A DNA stretch of 64,000 bases from Tubulanus polymorphus (GCF_964204645.1 NC_134028.1:9155001-9219000), one strand, 5' to 3'. Counted from the first letter of the stretch, positions 35,629-47,064 are shown. The notes: generated by a model from the letters alone, not told the origin. Numbers and translations: made by a program.

Positions 35629-36663
35629 CTACATTCGCTTTTCTAGCCGATGACAGCTCAAAAACCAAATAAGTGTTTTTCCGAAACCTTTTCGGATACC
35701 CAAATATACGAATAGATTTATCATCGAATTGATGGCGTGTAATAACTGCGCAGAATGATACGGCCGATACCATTTTTTGCTATTGTTTTCCGGTAAAAGC
35801 GCCGGCAAAAACGTGTTTATAACACCCATCATGTATTCAACCATAAATATAACGTTTAGGACTAGTATTGTCATTGTTATTTGTCGACCTTGTTTGCTTT
35901 CGGTCGAATTCGATTCATCGTCCTCGTCGATTTGTTGAAGTTTCCGGCGCGTGCGAGCCGCGTCCCGCACCAATAAATACATGTGACCGTTACACGCTAA
36001 AACAAAGGTACCTGGGATAAACAGAAGCACAACTTTGGCAAATACAAAATCGTAATACATTGCATATCGTTTATTTAGAAGTAGTAATTTTCTAAGATGC
36101 ACATATGCGCATGGGTGATTGGGCATCACCACGTAAGACTCTTTATCCCAAATAGTCGGTATCTCGAAGATAAAAGTAAGAATCCAAATGGCTATCGAAA
36201 CGCGTAATGCATTTTGAATTGTGCATATTTGTCTCGCAGAAAGGGGAAATCGAATCGCTATATAGCGGTCTATACCCAACGCGAAAAGCAGCCACGGACT
36301 TGTAGTCTTGGTCATCTGAAATATGAAATCAACATAAATATAAACGTGACGGAAATACTGTTGATAAATGCGATTATACCGAACGTGTTCGAACGGGTAG
36401 TCCCTCGAAAGAATCATCAAATCGCGCCCGAACATTACTGCAGTTAAACAATTCATCATATCGGCAATAGCGAGCACTTCCAAGTATAAAATACTGCTTC
36501 CTCGAACTTTCATCAGGCGGAGAACTATGAATGCGAGACAGTTGGCGACTCCGCCGATGCTGTAAAGGATCACACGAATTAACGTCATGACGGTAGCGTA
36601 CGTGTACGTACCTTCGGCACCGTCGCATGATTTACCGCAACATATAACCGTTTCATTTGCCAT
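35629..36663 (-). CDS. Class A (rhodopsin-like) orphan GPCR, type A, copy 1 (344 aa)
   Basis: Intronless ORF with seven hydrophobic segments at residues ~24-50, 58-78, 107-133, 152-170, 203-232, 261-287 and 301-322. Landmarks: LAIAD in TM2; IDRYIAI at the end of TM3 (D132-R133-Y134); NLFVY at 316-320 in place of NPxxY (Pro replaced by Leu). TM6 lacks the usual CWxP proline. The basic third loop, with an acidic QQIDEDDESNSTE stretch, would face the cytoplasm. Expected to be a plasma-membrane receptor coupling to G proteins; the ligand cannot be read from sequence. It is part of a lineage-specific pair, 98% identical to 51484-52518. A TATTATAA box lies about 35 bp before the ATG. Confidence 0.92.
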   Translation of the reverse strand: MANETVICCGKSCDGAEGTYTYATVMTLIRVILYSIGGVANCLAFIVLRLMKVRGSSILYLEVLAIADMMNCLTAVMFGRDLMILSRDYPFEHVRYNRIYQQYFRHVYIYVDFIFQMTKTTSPWLLFALGIDRYIAIRFPLSARQICTIQNALRVSIAIWILTFIFEIPTIWDKESYVVMPNHPCAYVHLRKLLLLNKRYAMYYDFVFAKVVLLFIPGTFVLACNGHMYLLVRDAARTRRKLQQIDEDDESNSTESKQGRQITMTILVLNVIFMVEYMMGVINTFLPALLPENNSKKWYRPYHSAQLLHAINSMINLFVYLGIRKGFGKTLIWFLSCHRLEKRM

Positions 36664-37620
36664 CGCTACGTATTGTTAGCTTTCATCGCAACAAAAAAAT
36701 CAAGTTATAATACCCGCACATAATGCCGCACATCTTTTCCGACGCTTGGTTTGCCTTCGTACGAAACATTTTTACGTAGCGTTTTCTAATAACAATCTTC
36801 GCTCGGTGTCTGTTGGCATCCCTTCCTAGTCTGTAATTTTCCTCACGTCTAGAGGTATAATTTCTATCCCGATACTCTTAGCTCAGCAAAGGTTGTAATT
36901 CAAAGAACAGCGCACATTCATGGAAACTAACGTACGTATGAGATTCTTTTATTCGAATGCGCTCTGTTCACTACACTAGCTCATGAAAGCTATGAAAGAC
37001 TTACAAATTCTAATCCGAGATAAGAGAAATGAGTGTAGGTCATTTATATTCTATTTTCCCACGCAGTAGAACACATAAATCTCATAACAAGTTTGAAATG
37101 GATAAGAATGTCACCACGTCCCCTAATGAAACCGCTTATTTTTTGATTCTATATCAATAGGTCTTAACAGTGATAGAAATAATACACGTGTTTGCAGTTT
37201 ACCCACGGTCCAAGCAGCAACCTTGCAGAATTAAGTATTTCAGCTGAAATGTATCTGCCAATTCTATCGAAAGTTCATTAATGACTTCGTTGAATTGCTT
37301 TATCTTTTTGTGCTGTAATATAATGTAGTAAATATGTAGTAAATGATTTAATGTGCCGAAAATTGGAAAATTGCATCATGGACTATAAATTTCGTCTCGG
37401 ATTTCCCTGAATGATTTCTCTGAATGATTTCCAAAGCAAAATCCAACCAAAGGCATGAGTAATTGTATATATGTCGTTTCAGATCAAAGGTCAAAAGGTC
37501 GAGCTCATAAAAAAGAAAAAAAGAAATCCTCGCATGCTCGAATTTATTTCTTATTTCTTAATCACTCAACGTTTCAACCTTTAATCTGAAACAATTAACA
37601 ATATTGATATATATGAACAT
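36664..37620. other. Upstream region of GPCR A copy 1
   Basis: Non-coding, but strongly conserved with 52519-53475, as expected from the recent duplication. It should hold the receptor promoter. No gene. Confidence 0.5.
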
Positions 37621-37629
37621 TATTTAAAA

Positions 37630-37987
37630 TGAATATTCAAAATATACAGTGAATTCTTAAATAGAATTAAAGATACTACAAATGTCAAATCTGTAGATTA
37701 TAAATTCAAAAAGTTAACAGAATTAACATTACATAAGAAATATTTAATTACAAATATTGAAACATATACTAGTAGATATGGTAATAAATTAGTTATTGAC
37801 TTATATATAGAATATATCCTTAGAATGTAAAGGACCAAAAGGAAATAAATACAAATTCAGTACATATTTACCAGATAGATTTCATAGATTATCTAGTGAA
37901 GATATTGAAGAATTATATTCAGGTGATTTCTATTTCATATACAAAGGTCAAGATGAAAAAGGGCACCATGATATAGATTTCGAATAA
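37630..37987 (+). pseudogene. Broken ORF of an AT-rich virus-like or transposon-like element
   Basis: The fragment reads KYLITNIETYTSRYGNKLVI, then after a frameshift and stop TYLPDRFHRLSSEDIEELYS, ending GHHDIDFE and TAA. It looks like a small conserved DNA-element protein (a YGNK strand, then L-P-x-R-F). The family is not firmly identified. It is very AT-rich, unlike the flanking receptor genes. The copy at 53485-53836 carries the same breaks. Confidence 0.5.
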
Positions 37988-37995
37988 AAATTCAA

Positions 37996-38270
37996 TTTTT
38001 AACATACAAAGTGCGAGTAAAGTGTAAGTGAAATAATTCATATCAAAAACATTGAGTATTTATATTTATATGCGTTAGATTCTTGATTTTTTAACATAAA
38101 AAGTGCGAGTAAAGTGTGATTGAATAAATTTTATATTTTAAACATATTTTGATATTCATATTTGTATGAGTAAGATTTTTTAACATTAAAAGTGTGAGTT
38201 AAGTGTGAGAAATAATTCATATTTTAACATTGAATATATATATCTTAATGAGTTAGATTTATTTTGATAA
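37996..38270 (+). repeat. Three ~90-bp tandem repeats
   Basis: Each unit begins TTTTTAACAT and contains GTGCGAGTAAAGTGT or GTGTGAGTTAAGTGTGA. Units start near 37996, 38087 and 38175. They lie between two decayed ORFs of the element and may have been its regulatory region. They are repeated at 53840-54115. Confidence 0.85.
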
Positions 38271-38285
38271 AAGTTTTGTTATAAA

Positions 38286-38600
38286 ATGAAGAAAGAAGAA
38301 GAGGAACCCAAATTTAAAATCGAAATCAATGAAACTAATAACTTATTTTCATTATTAAACATCAAAAGTTATATCTCAGAGATACTTTAGATATAATGCG
38401 CCAAAATTCCTAGAATATTTAATACAGTTTTAAAATGTAAAAGTAATTTAGATAAAAACATAATAAATATTCTTGAAACCCCTTTTAATGAAAGAAATGA
38501 TGATTTAATACTTTCTAAAGGGTCCAATGATTTGATTAACTTAAGAATTAATAAACAACAATTATATCATTTTATTTTGATAATAAACAAATTATATATA
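38286..38600 (+). pseudogene. Decayed ORF of the AT-rich element, plus-strand arm
   Basis: Starts at an ATG (MKKEEEEPKFKIEINETNN) and soon breaks. The part at 38395-38600 is the inverted partner of 39340-39570, so the element carries two copies of one gene in opposite orientation. Confidence 0.5.
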
Positions 38601-39130
38601 TAAGATGTAACAAATTGAGTATTTTAACACTCATTTGTATAGTTAAAATATGATAAATCAAATTAAAAGTCTTAATCCTCTAAATCATTTTCTTAGTTAC
38701 CTTTTTATTTTTTTTCTATTTCTATGATTATTTCCATTTGATTTCTTTAATTTCTTACTCAATTTCTATTTTCATTCATCAAATCTATATATCTAGTATC
38801 GTTACCGATATTCTCATAATAAAAGTATAGCGCAGCCAATATTAAACCTCCAGCAACTAAATAATGTTATAAATCACTTTTTCCAGTTGGAATGCTGAAA
38901 TCATTCTCATTCATTTATTTAAAATATTTAAGTAATTTGAAATATCTTATTTTCAATATTTTAGTTTTATAATCATTTTTAAAATGTAAAACTTTTAAAT
39001 GATTAAATCAAATAACAATTTAACATTTTAACAATTAAACAGTTATTCATTAACTAATTTCACAATGTTTTAACTATCATATATTTGAAATTTTGCAATT
39101 ACTCATACAGCTTATTTTTTCAATATAGAA
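38601..39130. other. Centre of the foldback element, no ORF
   Basis: About 80% AT. A block with TTGGAATGCTGAAATCATTC near 38886 recurs twice in the unit 2 element (about 54830 and 55600). Confidence 0.4.
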
Positions 39131-39570
39131 TCAATTATTATTCTTTCCATAATTGATATGTTTAATTGTCTGAAAATGCTTCGATTTATGTGATCTTAAA
39201 TACTTGCCGCCACAATAACAATACACTTTCTCATTAGGATTAAACTTTTTAAATTCATTATCTAAATCACATTTTATTCCAATATCTTTAAAAGATTTAT
39301 TATTATCTAATTCACATTGAATTCCAATATTTGATGAATTTTCATTATGGATAATTTGTTTATTATCAAAATTAAAATGATATAATTGTCGTTTTTCAAT
39401 TCTTAAGTTAATCAAATCATTGTAACCTTCCAAAAGTATTAAATCATCATTTCTTTCATTAAAAGGAGTTTCAAGAATATCTATTATGTTTTCATCTAAA
39501 TTACCTTTACAATTTAAAACTGTATTAAATATTCTAGGATTTTTGGCGCCATTATCTAAAGTATCTATAA
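39131..39570 (-). pseudogene. Zinc-finger-like ORF fragment of the AT-rich element, minus-strand arm
   Basis: An open frame of 100 codons (39131-39433) ends with CYCGGKYLRSHKSKHFQTIK, then H, a compact C-x-C-x(11)-H-x(5)-H metal-binding pattern. The coding character continues upstream to 39570 without a start. It corresponds to a fuller, still broken, plus-strand copy at 54137-54730. Probably a DNA-binding protein of a former transposon or virus-like element. Confidence 0.5.
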
Positions 39571-42249
39571 GTTCAGTAATTAAATGGTTCTATTAGGACT
39601 TTTGTAATCTATGTTCAGGAAAAATAATTTCGTTTTCATTATTTTCATGAACCCTTTGTTTGAGTGTCATATGGAATTCTCATTCCCAAGGTAATGCAAA
39701 TAGTCAACATTTACTTGTGTATTGTCTTGAATGCATGTTTTGTCTTCATGCGGTCAATTCGTGAAGATTATATATCTAACATCAGCGGAAAAGATCGAGT
39801 TTTTTGAAGTTTTATCTTGAATTTCCTTTTCTCATCCCACAGTCTCAATAGGTGTTAGAATGGTATGCGGCCCCATACTGATTGACTTCTCACAGATTTG
39901 TTGGTGACGGCGCCTTTGCAACACGATTGCTATTTTGTGTGAACATGTGGGAAGCGGCAAAATATGGCCTGGAATTTCCATAGAAAACTGGTAACCGGAA
40001 ATTTCATGAAAAGACATTTTTTCCACCAATATGTATCATCTAGGCAAAACAAGACCCTTAACACTAGAAAAAGTTTCGAGGATCAATTAATCATTCTACG
40101 CCCATTGCTATTCTACCTAAACTATCTTGAAAGTTTATTGACACCTTGAAAAGTAATACAATGCTTAATATTTTCGATGATGAATGATATATTATGAAAT
40201 CATATGATATTTAGGATAGTTTAAGTTATTTCGAATTTGAATATATCGATAATTGAATTGAATTGATCGGCAGCCGGTCTAACCCAGTCATATTGATGGA
40301 GGAGATGCACATGCGAATTTTTCACGAGCGAGTTTCAACCATCTTGTTTCTTGCAGTGCGCATGCTCTCCACTCTGATAGTTAACACAATCCAGGTGCCG
40401 TACGTACCAAAATAAATAATTTGCACCCAGGCACCAATTTCTTTCCTACGATTTTACATCTACATGATTTGATTTTATATTATGACAATCAATATCTGCC
40501 TTGGACACTTTTTTAAGTTGGGGAAAATTGATTTTCTGATGCAATTCTATTTTCATCTCACGACTCATCAACAAGATATTTTCTGTGTAAGTTTTGACCA
40601 TTGATCAGTTTACAAAAACGCTAGGTTGGCCCGCCTTGATGGGGAGGTGGTTTTCCATTCCATAAGCTGGGGATACAGACCTATAGTCTATACAGCGACA
40701 TTGCTGTCAACCACACGTTTGCTTATTTTGTTGGGAGATAGTTTAGTAGGTTAGATAAATGTACGTAAGCTGGAGTTCATGGCCAGTGTTGCTATTGCCA
40801 GACAACCTGCGTTGATGCGTACGTCATACATGAACAATAAATAGAAGTAATGTAAATAAACAAATCTGGAAGTAACGTATGTATTCACGTAGGGAAACCT
40901 AAATATGGTGCGGCCATGAGCTCCGACGAGTGCAAAAGGTATTTTCAGGTTATTGCGACGTGTGTAGGTATGTCAACACTCCATACATGGGTGAAAGAAT
41001 GTTGTGACGTATGAATACGTCACAATCCATGAATTCCAAGCCATGTATAGAAGAGGGCCTGCATACGTTACTAAATATGGAATAATATAAAGGAAAAGAA
41101 AGCTCAGAGGTAAAATGAGGCTTGAGAGAAAAGAGGGAGGTTTTAAAACGAAGAGAGCTCGAGGGAGAAAGATTTTGCACATCTGGTTTAAAAGAATGAA
41201 TACGAATAGATAACTTAAGAAGTTGTTCAAGTTATATACGGGAGCATTATAAGAAGTCAAGAACCAGCACCGAAGATCCGGCCTAGAACACAGTAACCCC
41301 TCACAACATCGCCTGGTAGAGATTGGCTTCCACAACAATTCCATGTGTATCTATTTACAAATACAGAAAAGAGCTTGTGCACTGCGAACAAAATGGTGGA
41401 AATTCTCTCGTGAAAAAAAATCGAAAAAAATATTTCGAATACAAAATAAACGATTAATGTATAATCATTTTGAACCACCAATATTGATGACGTAATGCAT
41501 ATCAATGCGCATAGAACCTCTTATAGCGCATAGTATTTATAATATCAATGTATACGAACATTATTATAACGGTTTTTACGGCGTCGAAAAGATTTGTAAA
41601 TAAGAAAATATTTTCGCTAGTATCCTTCATTAACCCTTAATTACACAATGTCAATGTAACTTTCACCTATAAATCTATAGTATCGAACCACTCTTAATTA
41701 CATTCACCATCGCTATATTAACGACCACGCTTTAGGTGTCATATTTGTGTTTTTTAGAACAGATTCTATATATCACCATACAGTGTAAAAATGTGTTTAA
41801 AAACAGTTGTTACGAAAAAACCATTTATGTTAATGATATCCGAGCTGTCTATGACGCAGATGCTATCTCGACGAATGATTTTTTTTCGCATTCATCGCCA
41901 GTTTTATGTAAAAATAAGCTGTAGCCAGACAGTAGCAGTTGTTCAAAAATACGACTTTATGATCGTTCTCATGTCACGTAAATACGCAGCATAGCCCATA
42001 ATGATAGGGATGGTCTTGTCGAACGAATTCATTTATTCATGTTGCAAGCTACTCTTTATCAACATTATGACTAGTACTGGCATGTCACAGCAGCACGTGA
42101 TTTTATAACCAAACCTCTTAGGAAAACAGGGTGCAGTTTCACAGTCCATGTCACGTTTTAGAACCGTTTTGGTTCCTGTAAGATACAGCTATTTTGATAC
42201 ACACACCTCTCTGTATAGGACACCGAGATTTCTTTTAGACGATAGTCGT
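39571..42249. other. Intergenic part of duplication unit 1
   Basis: Colinear with 56220-58960 at high identity. Open frames such as the ones on the minus strand at 40950-41344 and 57657-58051 are kept in both copies, but with substitutions that do not look protein-constrained and no motifs, so I do not call a gene. It contains the palindrome at 41002-41025. Confidence 0.45.
41002..41025. promoter_or_regulatory. Perfect palindrome with two CRE-like half-sites
   Basis: TTGTGACGTAT-GA-ATACGTCACAA. Each arm holds TGACGT, the half-site of bZIP/CREB factors. It is exact in unit 2 as well (57709-57732). Function is inferred from the motif alone. Confidence 0.35.
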
Positions 42250-42436
42250 CGATACAACGTTTTAAGTAATAATTTATTTTCGTAAACCGGTTACGAGGTA
42301 TCCAGTGCAAGCCAACAGGCTGTACATAAAATTAAGGCGCTGGAACCTTGTGCAGAGTGCAGGGGAATGTGCAGTGATACTTATAAATAATGCTATTAAT
42401 AATCTTAATGCTAACAATAATAATTATGCTAATCAA

Positions 42437-42471
<35 letters not shown>

Positions 42472-42589
42472 CAAATTCTAATAATGATGACAACAATAAC
42501 TTATACAAATACAAATGCAATGATAATCATAATTACGGCAATATACTATAACCATTAATATTTCAGTAATTTAGGTAAAGATACTCATA

Positions 42590-42622
42590 ATGATAATAAT
42601 AATAGTAATAATAATAATAATG

Positions 42623-42687
<65 letters not shown>
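42590..42687 (-). repeat. (ATT)n tail of the LINE
   Basis: Nearly uninterrupted AAT triplets on the plus strand, read as ATT at the 3' end of the LINE. A looser AAT-rich run continues at 42390-42480. Confidence 0.9.
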
Positions 42688-42689
<2 letters not shown>

Positions 42690-42824
42690 TTGATTACAAA
42701 TATGGAGAAAGCAAATGCCACAGATAATAATGATTACAAAGATAGATAGTCTAGTATAGCAGTCTAGTCAAGTTTAGTTAAGACTAAACACATACCAAGT
42801 TTTTCCTCAACGGGAGATGAATAA

Positions 42825-45800
42825 TTACGCGTATTTCAGTAATATTTGTTTTTTAAATTGGAATGATAGTGAATTTATGCTGGTGGATGAACGGATAACA
42901 TTTGAAGTATTTCGCCAAATATTAGGCATCTGAGCTAAGAAGGATTTACTGTATAATTTGGATTTATGGAAAGCAGCTCTCGCATAGTTAAACTGTCCGG
43001 TATTGTGGGAGTGGAAGTTAAAATTATGATGAAATAAATTTAGCAGTGGAGATGGGAGGGAGTTATGAGTGTATTGAAATCCTAATTTGATAATTTCCAG
43101 TTGAATCAGATCATGGAATTTAAGTATTTTATATTTTTTGAAAATAGGACCTGTTGGGGCGTTATAAGCTGAGTTTTCGATGAGTCTTAGTGCTTTTTTC
43201 TGAATAGTAAAGAGACTTTTGGATTGACTAGATGATAACAATGGCCCCCACGCAATAAGTGCATACGTTAGGTGACTTTGGATATAGATTATATATAACA
43301 GTTTTTTAGTCCAGCAGGGAATGAGATTTTTTAAGCTTCTTAAAAGATATAAATTTTTGTTTAATTTGTTAATTAATTGTTTTACGTGAGGTTCCCAATT
43401 TAGACGATCATCAATTAGCAAACCAAGAAATTTAGTAGAGTTTACTATTTCAAGAGAGTGTTTTCCAAATACTATTTTGTATAATGATTTGTCAATGGTT
43501 TTATCTTTTGAAAAAAGTAAGCACTTTGTCTTATCTATGTTAAGAGTGAGTTTATTTGAGTTAAACCAGTCAATGTTAATATTGAGATCAATTTTAGCAT
43601 TATGCAATAGTAAATTCATATGTTTGTTGGAAATAAGTAAGTTAGTATCATCTGCAAAGGAAACAGCTTTAGTGTAGCAGAGGTTGTGATTAAGATCATT
43701 GACATAAATAAGAAAAAGTAAGGGCCCAAGGACCGATCCCTGTGGGACACCAAATGAAACGGTATTATAGGAAGAGTAGGCATTATTGAATTTAACAAAT
43801 ATTTTACGATTGCATAAATATGATTTGAACCAATTATAGGCATGACCTCGAATACCATAGTGGGATAATTTAAATAATAATTTGTTGATATCGAGGGAGT
43901 CAAAAGCCTTAGATAAGTCCAGAAAGAGGCCAAGGGAGTGATCCCCCTTTTCAGGATTTTGTAGTATAGAGCCTGTAAATTCTGTGATTGCGTGAGTAGT
44001 AGAGTGTTTTGGTCTAAATCCATATTGGCTGTTATTCAGTATGTTATGTTTGCATAGAAATTTATAAAGTCTATTGTGAACTAATTTTTCTAGTATTTTC
44101 GACATGACCGGAAGTAATGATATTGGTCGGTAGTTATTAAGGAGCTGTTTGTTTCCATTTTTATATAGAGGAATTACCTGAGAAATTTTCATACTATCTG
44201 GAAATATACCATCCTGAAGGGATTTATTGCAGAGAATTGTCAGAGGATCGATAATATTGGATATAATTAGTTTAAGCATTCTATTATTCAGTAAGTCATT
44301 ACCACCAGTGGTCTTTTTTGGGGCTAGGTTGTTAATAATCCTCAAGATATCCTCCTTGTTGGTTGGATTTAAAATGATTGAGTGGGCATTCCTTGCCCCC
44401 ATGTAAGTTGTAAAATTGTTTTTAGAACTTGGACATTTGTTTGCATAAGAGCTACCAATCGAAGAAAAGAAGTTACAAAATTGTTGGCTTATTGATTTAG
44501 GTTCCTCAACAAGTTTATTATCGATGATGAATTTATTAGGGATCCCCGATTTGTCATTTAATTTACCAGTGGATTGCTTCAAAAATTGCCATAATTTGCG
44601 ACTATTATTGGAAAATAATACAATTTTGTTTGCATAGTACGATTTCTTTTGACGCCTTTTAATGTAATTTAAATTATTTCTGTAAAGAATATAGTTTTTA
44701 TAACGTTGGTCAGATTTGTCCAGATTCAATACTTTTTTATAAAGTTGATCGCATTTCTTAGAGCATTTTAAAATTGATTTAGACATCCATGGTTCGTAAA
44801 TATGAACTTTCTTCTTAACTTCTATTAGTGGGGATACGTTATTTATGATTAAATTTATATGCGACATAATGAAATCGTAACAACCATTACAATCGAGCAG
44901 GTTGACAGGAGTCCAGTCTAGTTGTGAAAGCATACGATTTATCCTATCGATATTCTGGGTATTAAAATTCCGAGTATAATGTTTACTGGTTGTTGAAGGT
45001 TTTCGTTTATAACGCACGGTCACGAGGCATGGTAAATGATCAGACAGGTGTGAAATCAGGATAGCACTTTGATGATCAAGACTCAGCGCCGGAGAGAGAT
45101 ATATATTGTCAATTAACGTGGCTGTCGCGTGTGTTATTCTAGTTGGCCGTAAAATAGTTGGAAAAAGATTATTTGATAAATTGATATCCAAAAATTTGGA
45201 AGTGTTTTTATGATGATTAATGTTCATATAATCTAGATTTTGGTCCATTCCTAATATCATTTCGCACTTTTCATTCTTAATTTTGCGTAATTCAATTTCA
45301 CTAGTTCCTGGGACACGGTAGAGTTCGCCAATGATTGTCCTTTTACTAGATTGAAAAGCCATATCAATTTCAATAAAACAAGATTCGAATTTACCTTCAA
45401 TGAACACTTCTAGATCCGGTCTCTTATTATAGGTTAAGTTATTACTTATATAAATTGCTACTCCTCCACGCTGTTTCAAAACTCTGTGATTCTCTATTAA
45501 TTGATAACCAGGAATTTTGCATAACATTGAATTGTAGTCAGTCAAAAAAGTTTCACATAGCATAATGATGTCAATGGTAACATTTTGGGATTTAAGTTTT
45601 TCAATCAATATTTTGAGTTGGTCAAATTTGTTGTTAAGACTATGTATGTTAAGTTGAATTATATTAAGGTTATTCGTATTCATACTGAAATGGTTTTTTA
45701 ACTCGTGCAATTCGAGGTACGGGCATTGATTACTGAACATTTCCAATTCACTATCATTATCTAATAAATTGTTGAGATGAAAATTTTCATTTTCCTTTAA

Positions 45801-45842
45801 TCTGTCTAAATACGTGAAAAAGTTTGTGTTACCGAGACACAT
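42825..45842 (-). CDS. LINE ORF2: endonuclease-reverse transcriptase (1005 aa)
   Basis: One intact frame. The N-terminal apurinic-like endonuclease spans residues ~55-275: LNIHSLNNKF, the catalytic Glu in MLCETFL, GMDQNLDYM, and the terminal SDHLPCL near 267. The central reverse transcriptase has FLDLSKAFDSLD (~642), GVPQGSVLGPLLF (~697) and the catalytic FADD (~728). The C-terminus is long and Leu/Lys-rich. Known role of the family: nick the target DNA and copy the element RNA by target-primed reverse transcription. The segment between GELYRVPG and KCEMILG looks short compared with relatives, so endonuclease activity is uncertain. The start at 45842 gives an N-terminal leader before the endonuclease. 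Confidence 0.95.
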   Translation of the reverse strand: MCLGNTNFFTYLDRLKENENFHLNNLLDNDSELEMFSNQCPYLELHELKNHFSMNTNNLNIIQLNIHSLNNKFDQLKILIEKLKSQNVTIDIIMLCETFLTDYNSMLCKIPGYQLIENHRVLKQRGGVAIYISNNLTYNKRPDLEVFIEGKFESCFIEIDMAFQSSKRTIIGELYRVPGTSEIELRKIKNEKCEMILGMDQNLDYMNINHHKNTSKFLDINLSNNLFPTILRPTRITHATATLIDNIYLSPALSLDHQSAILISHLSDHLPCLVTVRYKRKPSTTSKHYTRNFNTQNIDRINRMLSQLDWTPVNLLDCNGCYDFIMSHINLIINNVSPLIEVKKKVHIYEPWMSKSILKCSKKCDQLYKKVLNLDKSDQRYKNYILYRNNLNYIKRRQKKSYYANKIVLFSNNSRKLWQFLKQSTGKLNDKSGIPNKFIIDNKLVEEPKSISQQFCNFFSSIGSSYANKCPSSKNNFTTYMGARNAHSIILNPTNKEDILRIINNLAPKKTTGGNDLLNNRMLKLIISNIIDPLTILCNKSLQDGIFPDSMKISQVIPLYKNGNKQLLNNYRPISLLPVMSKILEKLVHNRLYKFLCKHNILNNSQYGFRPKHSTTHAITEFTGSILQNPEKGDHSLGLFLDLSKAFDSLDINKLLFKLSHYGIRGHAYNWFKSYLCNRKIFVKFNNAYSSYNTVSFGVPQGSVLGPLLFLIYVNDLNHNLCYTKAVSFADDTNLLISNKHMNLLLHNAKIDLNINIDWFNSNKLTLNIDKTKCLLFSKDKTIDKSLYKIVFGKHSLEIVNSTKFLGLLIDDRLNWEPHVKQLINKLNKNLYLLRSLKNLIPCWTKKLLYIIYIQSHLTYALIAWGPLLSSSQSKSLFTIQKKALRLIENSAYNAPTGPIFKKYKILKFHDLIQLEIIKLGFQYTHNSLPSPLLNLFHHNFNFHSHNTGQFNYARAAFHKSKLYSKSFLAQMPNIWRNTSNVIRSSTSINSLSFQFKKQILLKYA

Positions 45843-46169
45843 GTTTAATTAATTTATACCACGGTCAAATAAGGATTATGAATCAGGGAAAAGAATAAAG
45901 AATAATTATAAAATAAATAAATAAATATAAATATAAATACAATTCCAGAACTTGGATGTATGAGTATAGGTCAGAAATGCATTACTGCTTTATGGACATG
46001 GTTTAAAAGGTACACAATATATTGATCTACGACTGAATGGCCTACTCAGTGGTTTATATAGATACACGCTTTTCGGAACAGTTCATCGTAAAGATCATAA
46101 AGACACTACTCGCTCGTTGATTGTATTGTTTTCTCGAAGTCCGCATAACCACATAAATGAATTTTGATG

Positions 46170-47039
46170 TCATCGATGATGGCCCATACCTTCCCATCGA
46201 GTGACCACACTGCCGATACTTTCTTTTTCGTGTTTGTAGAGAAATTTAACAAAGTCAGCTCTCGGTTTGGTCAGGTCTTCGGATATAGAAATTTTCGTAC
46301 TTTTTAGTTTGCGTCGATTTTTTAGAATGTTCACTTTATCTAAGTGTCGAACGAATTTGACAATCATCGGTCTCGGCTTCCGGGGGTCTCTGGATTTTCT
46401 TCCGATGCGATGAATCCGATCTATTTGAAGAGGTTCGACTATTATATCTAGTTTTGTTTTGAATAGATTAATGCATTTCGATAGGCAATCCTCATTGTCT
46501 TCTTCTGTCAAATTGAAGATTCTTACCGAGTTGCGCCGAGTATACATCTCGAGTTCCTCTGTTGCTGAGTTTGATTCGAAGATGCAGTTATCGTATTCGG
46601 ACACAGTTTTTTCAAGAGCTTTAAATTTGGTTTGCAGTATTTCAATCTCCGAACTTAGTGACTGAATTTTATCGTTTATGGATGATTGAAGGTTGTCGAT
46701 TGATTTGCCCTGGTCGAAAAGTATGGAGTGTAGTTTGTCAAACTTGTCTTCAATGATTTGTTGAATATCGCTTTTAAATTGTACTAGAATGGATTTAACT
46801 ATCAACGTTATTAAGTTCTTGATGCTATCGGACGATAAGGCTTCCATTACATTTGCCTCAATTAAGTCCTGAGCAAGAGATGGTTCAGTTGAACTCTTAG
46901 ATGTTCTGTCAGTAAACACATCGTCATCACCAGTTGAGTTGCGACTAGCTGTTTTCTGCCTCTTTTTATCGTCTGATGTGGAGGAGGTGGACTGCTCAGA
47001 GATCTCGGAAGAGTTGTTTTTTCTTCGTTTCCTACCCAT
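46170..47039 (-). CDS. LINE ORF1: RNA-binding coiled-coil protein (289 aa)
   Basis: Basic, serine-rich N-terminus (MGRKRRKNNSSEISEQ). A coiled coil spans residues ~105-165 (DKIQSLSSEIEILQTKFKAL). An RRM-like region follows, starting RRNSVRIFNLTE (~173) and including KPRPMIVKFVRH (~226). The end is short (GMGHHR). This layout is that of L1/CR1-type ORF1 chaperones, which trimerise and coat the element RNA. It lies 327 bp upstream of ORF2 on the same strand. The frame is undamaged. Confidence 0.9.
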   Translation of the reverse strand: MGRKRRKNNSSEISEQSTSSTSDDKKRQKTASRNSTGDDDVFTDRTSKSSTEPSLAQDLIEANVMEALSSDSIKNLITLIVKSILVQFKSDIQQIIEDKFDKLHSILFDQGKSIDNLQSSINDKIQSLSSEIEILQTKFKALEKTVSEYDNCIFESNSATEELEMYTRRNSVRIFNLTEEDNEDCLSKCINLFKTKLDIIVEPLQIDRIHRIGRKSRDPRKPRPMIVKFVRHLDKVNILKNRRKLKSTKISISEDLTKPRADFVKFLYKHEKESIGSVVTRWEGMGHHR

Positions 47040-47064
47040 TTTGCACGGCTGAACTATTTACTAA

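Noticed and set aside
40950-41344. 76- and 123-codon minus-strand frames, also present in unit 2 (57657-58051)
   Set aside because: Conserved only because the DNA was recently duplicated. The frames overlap each other, and no domain, signal peptide pattern or splice context supports a gene.
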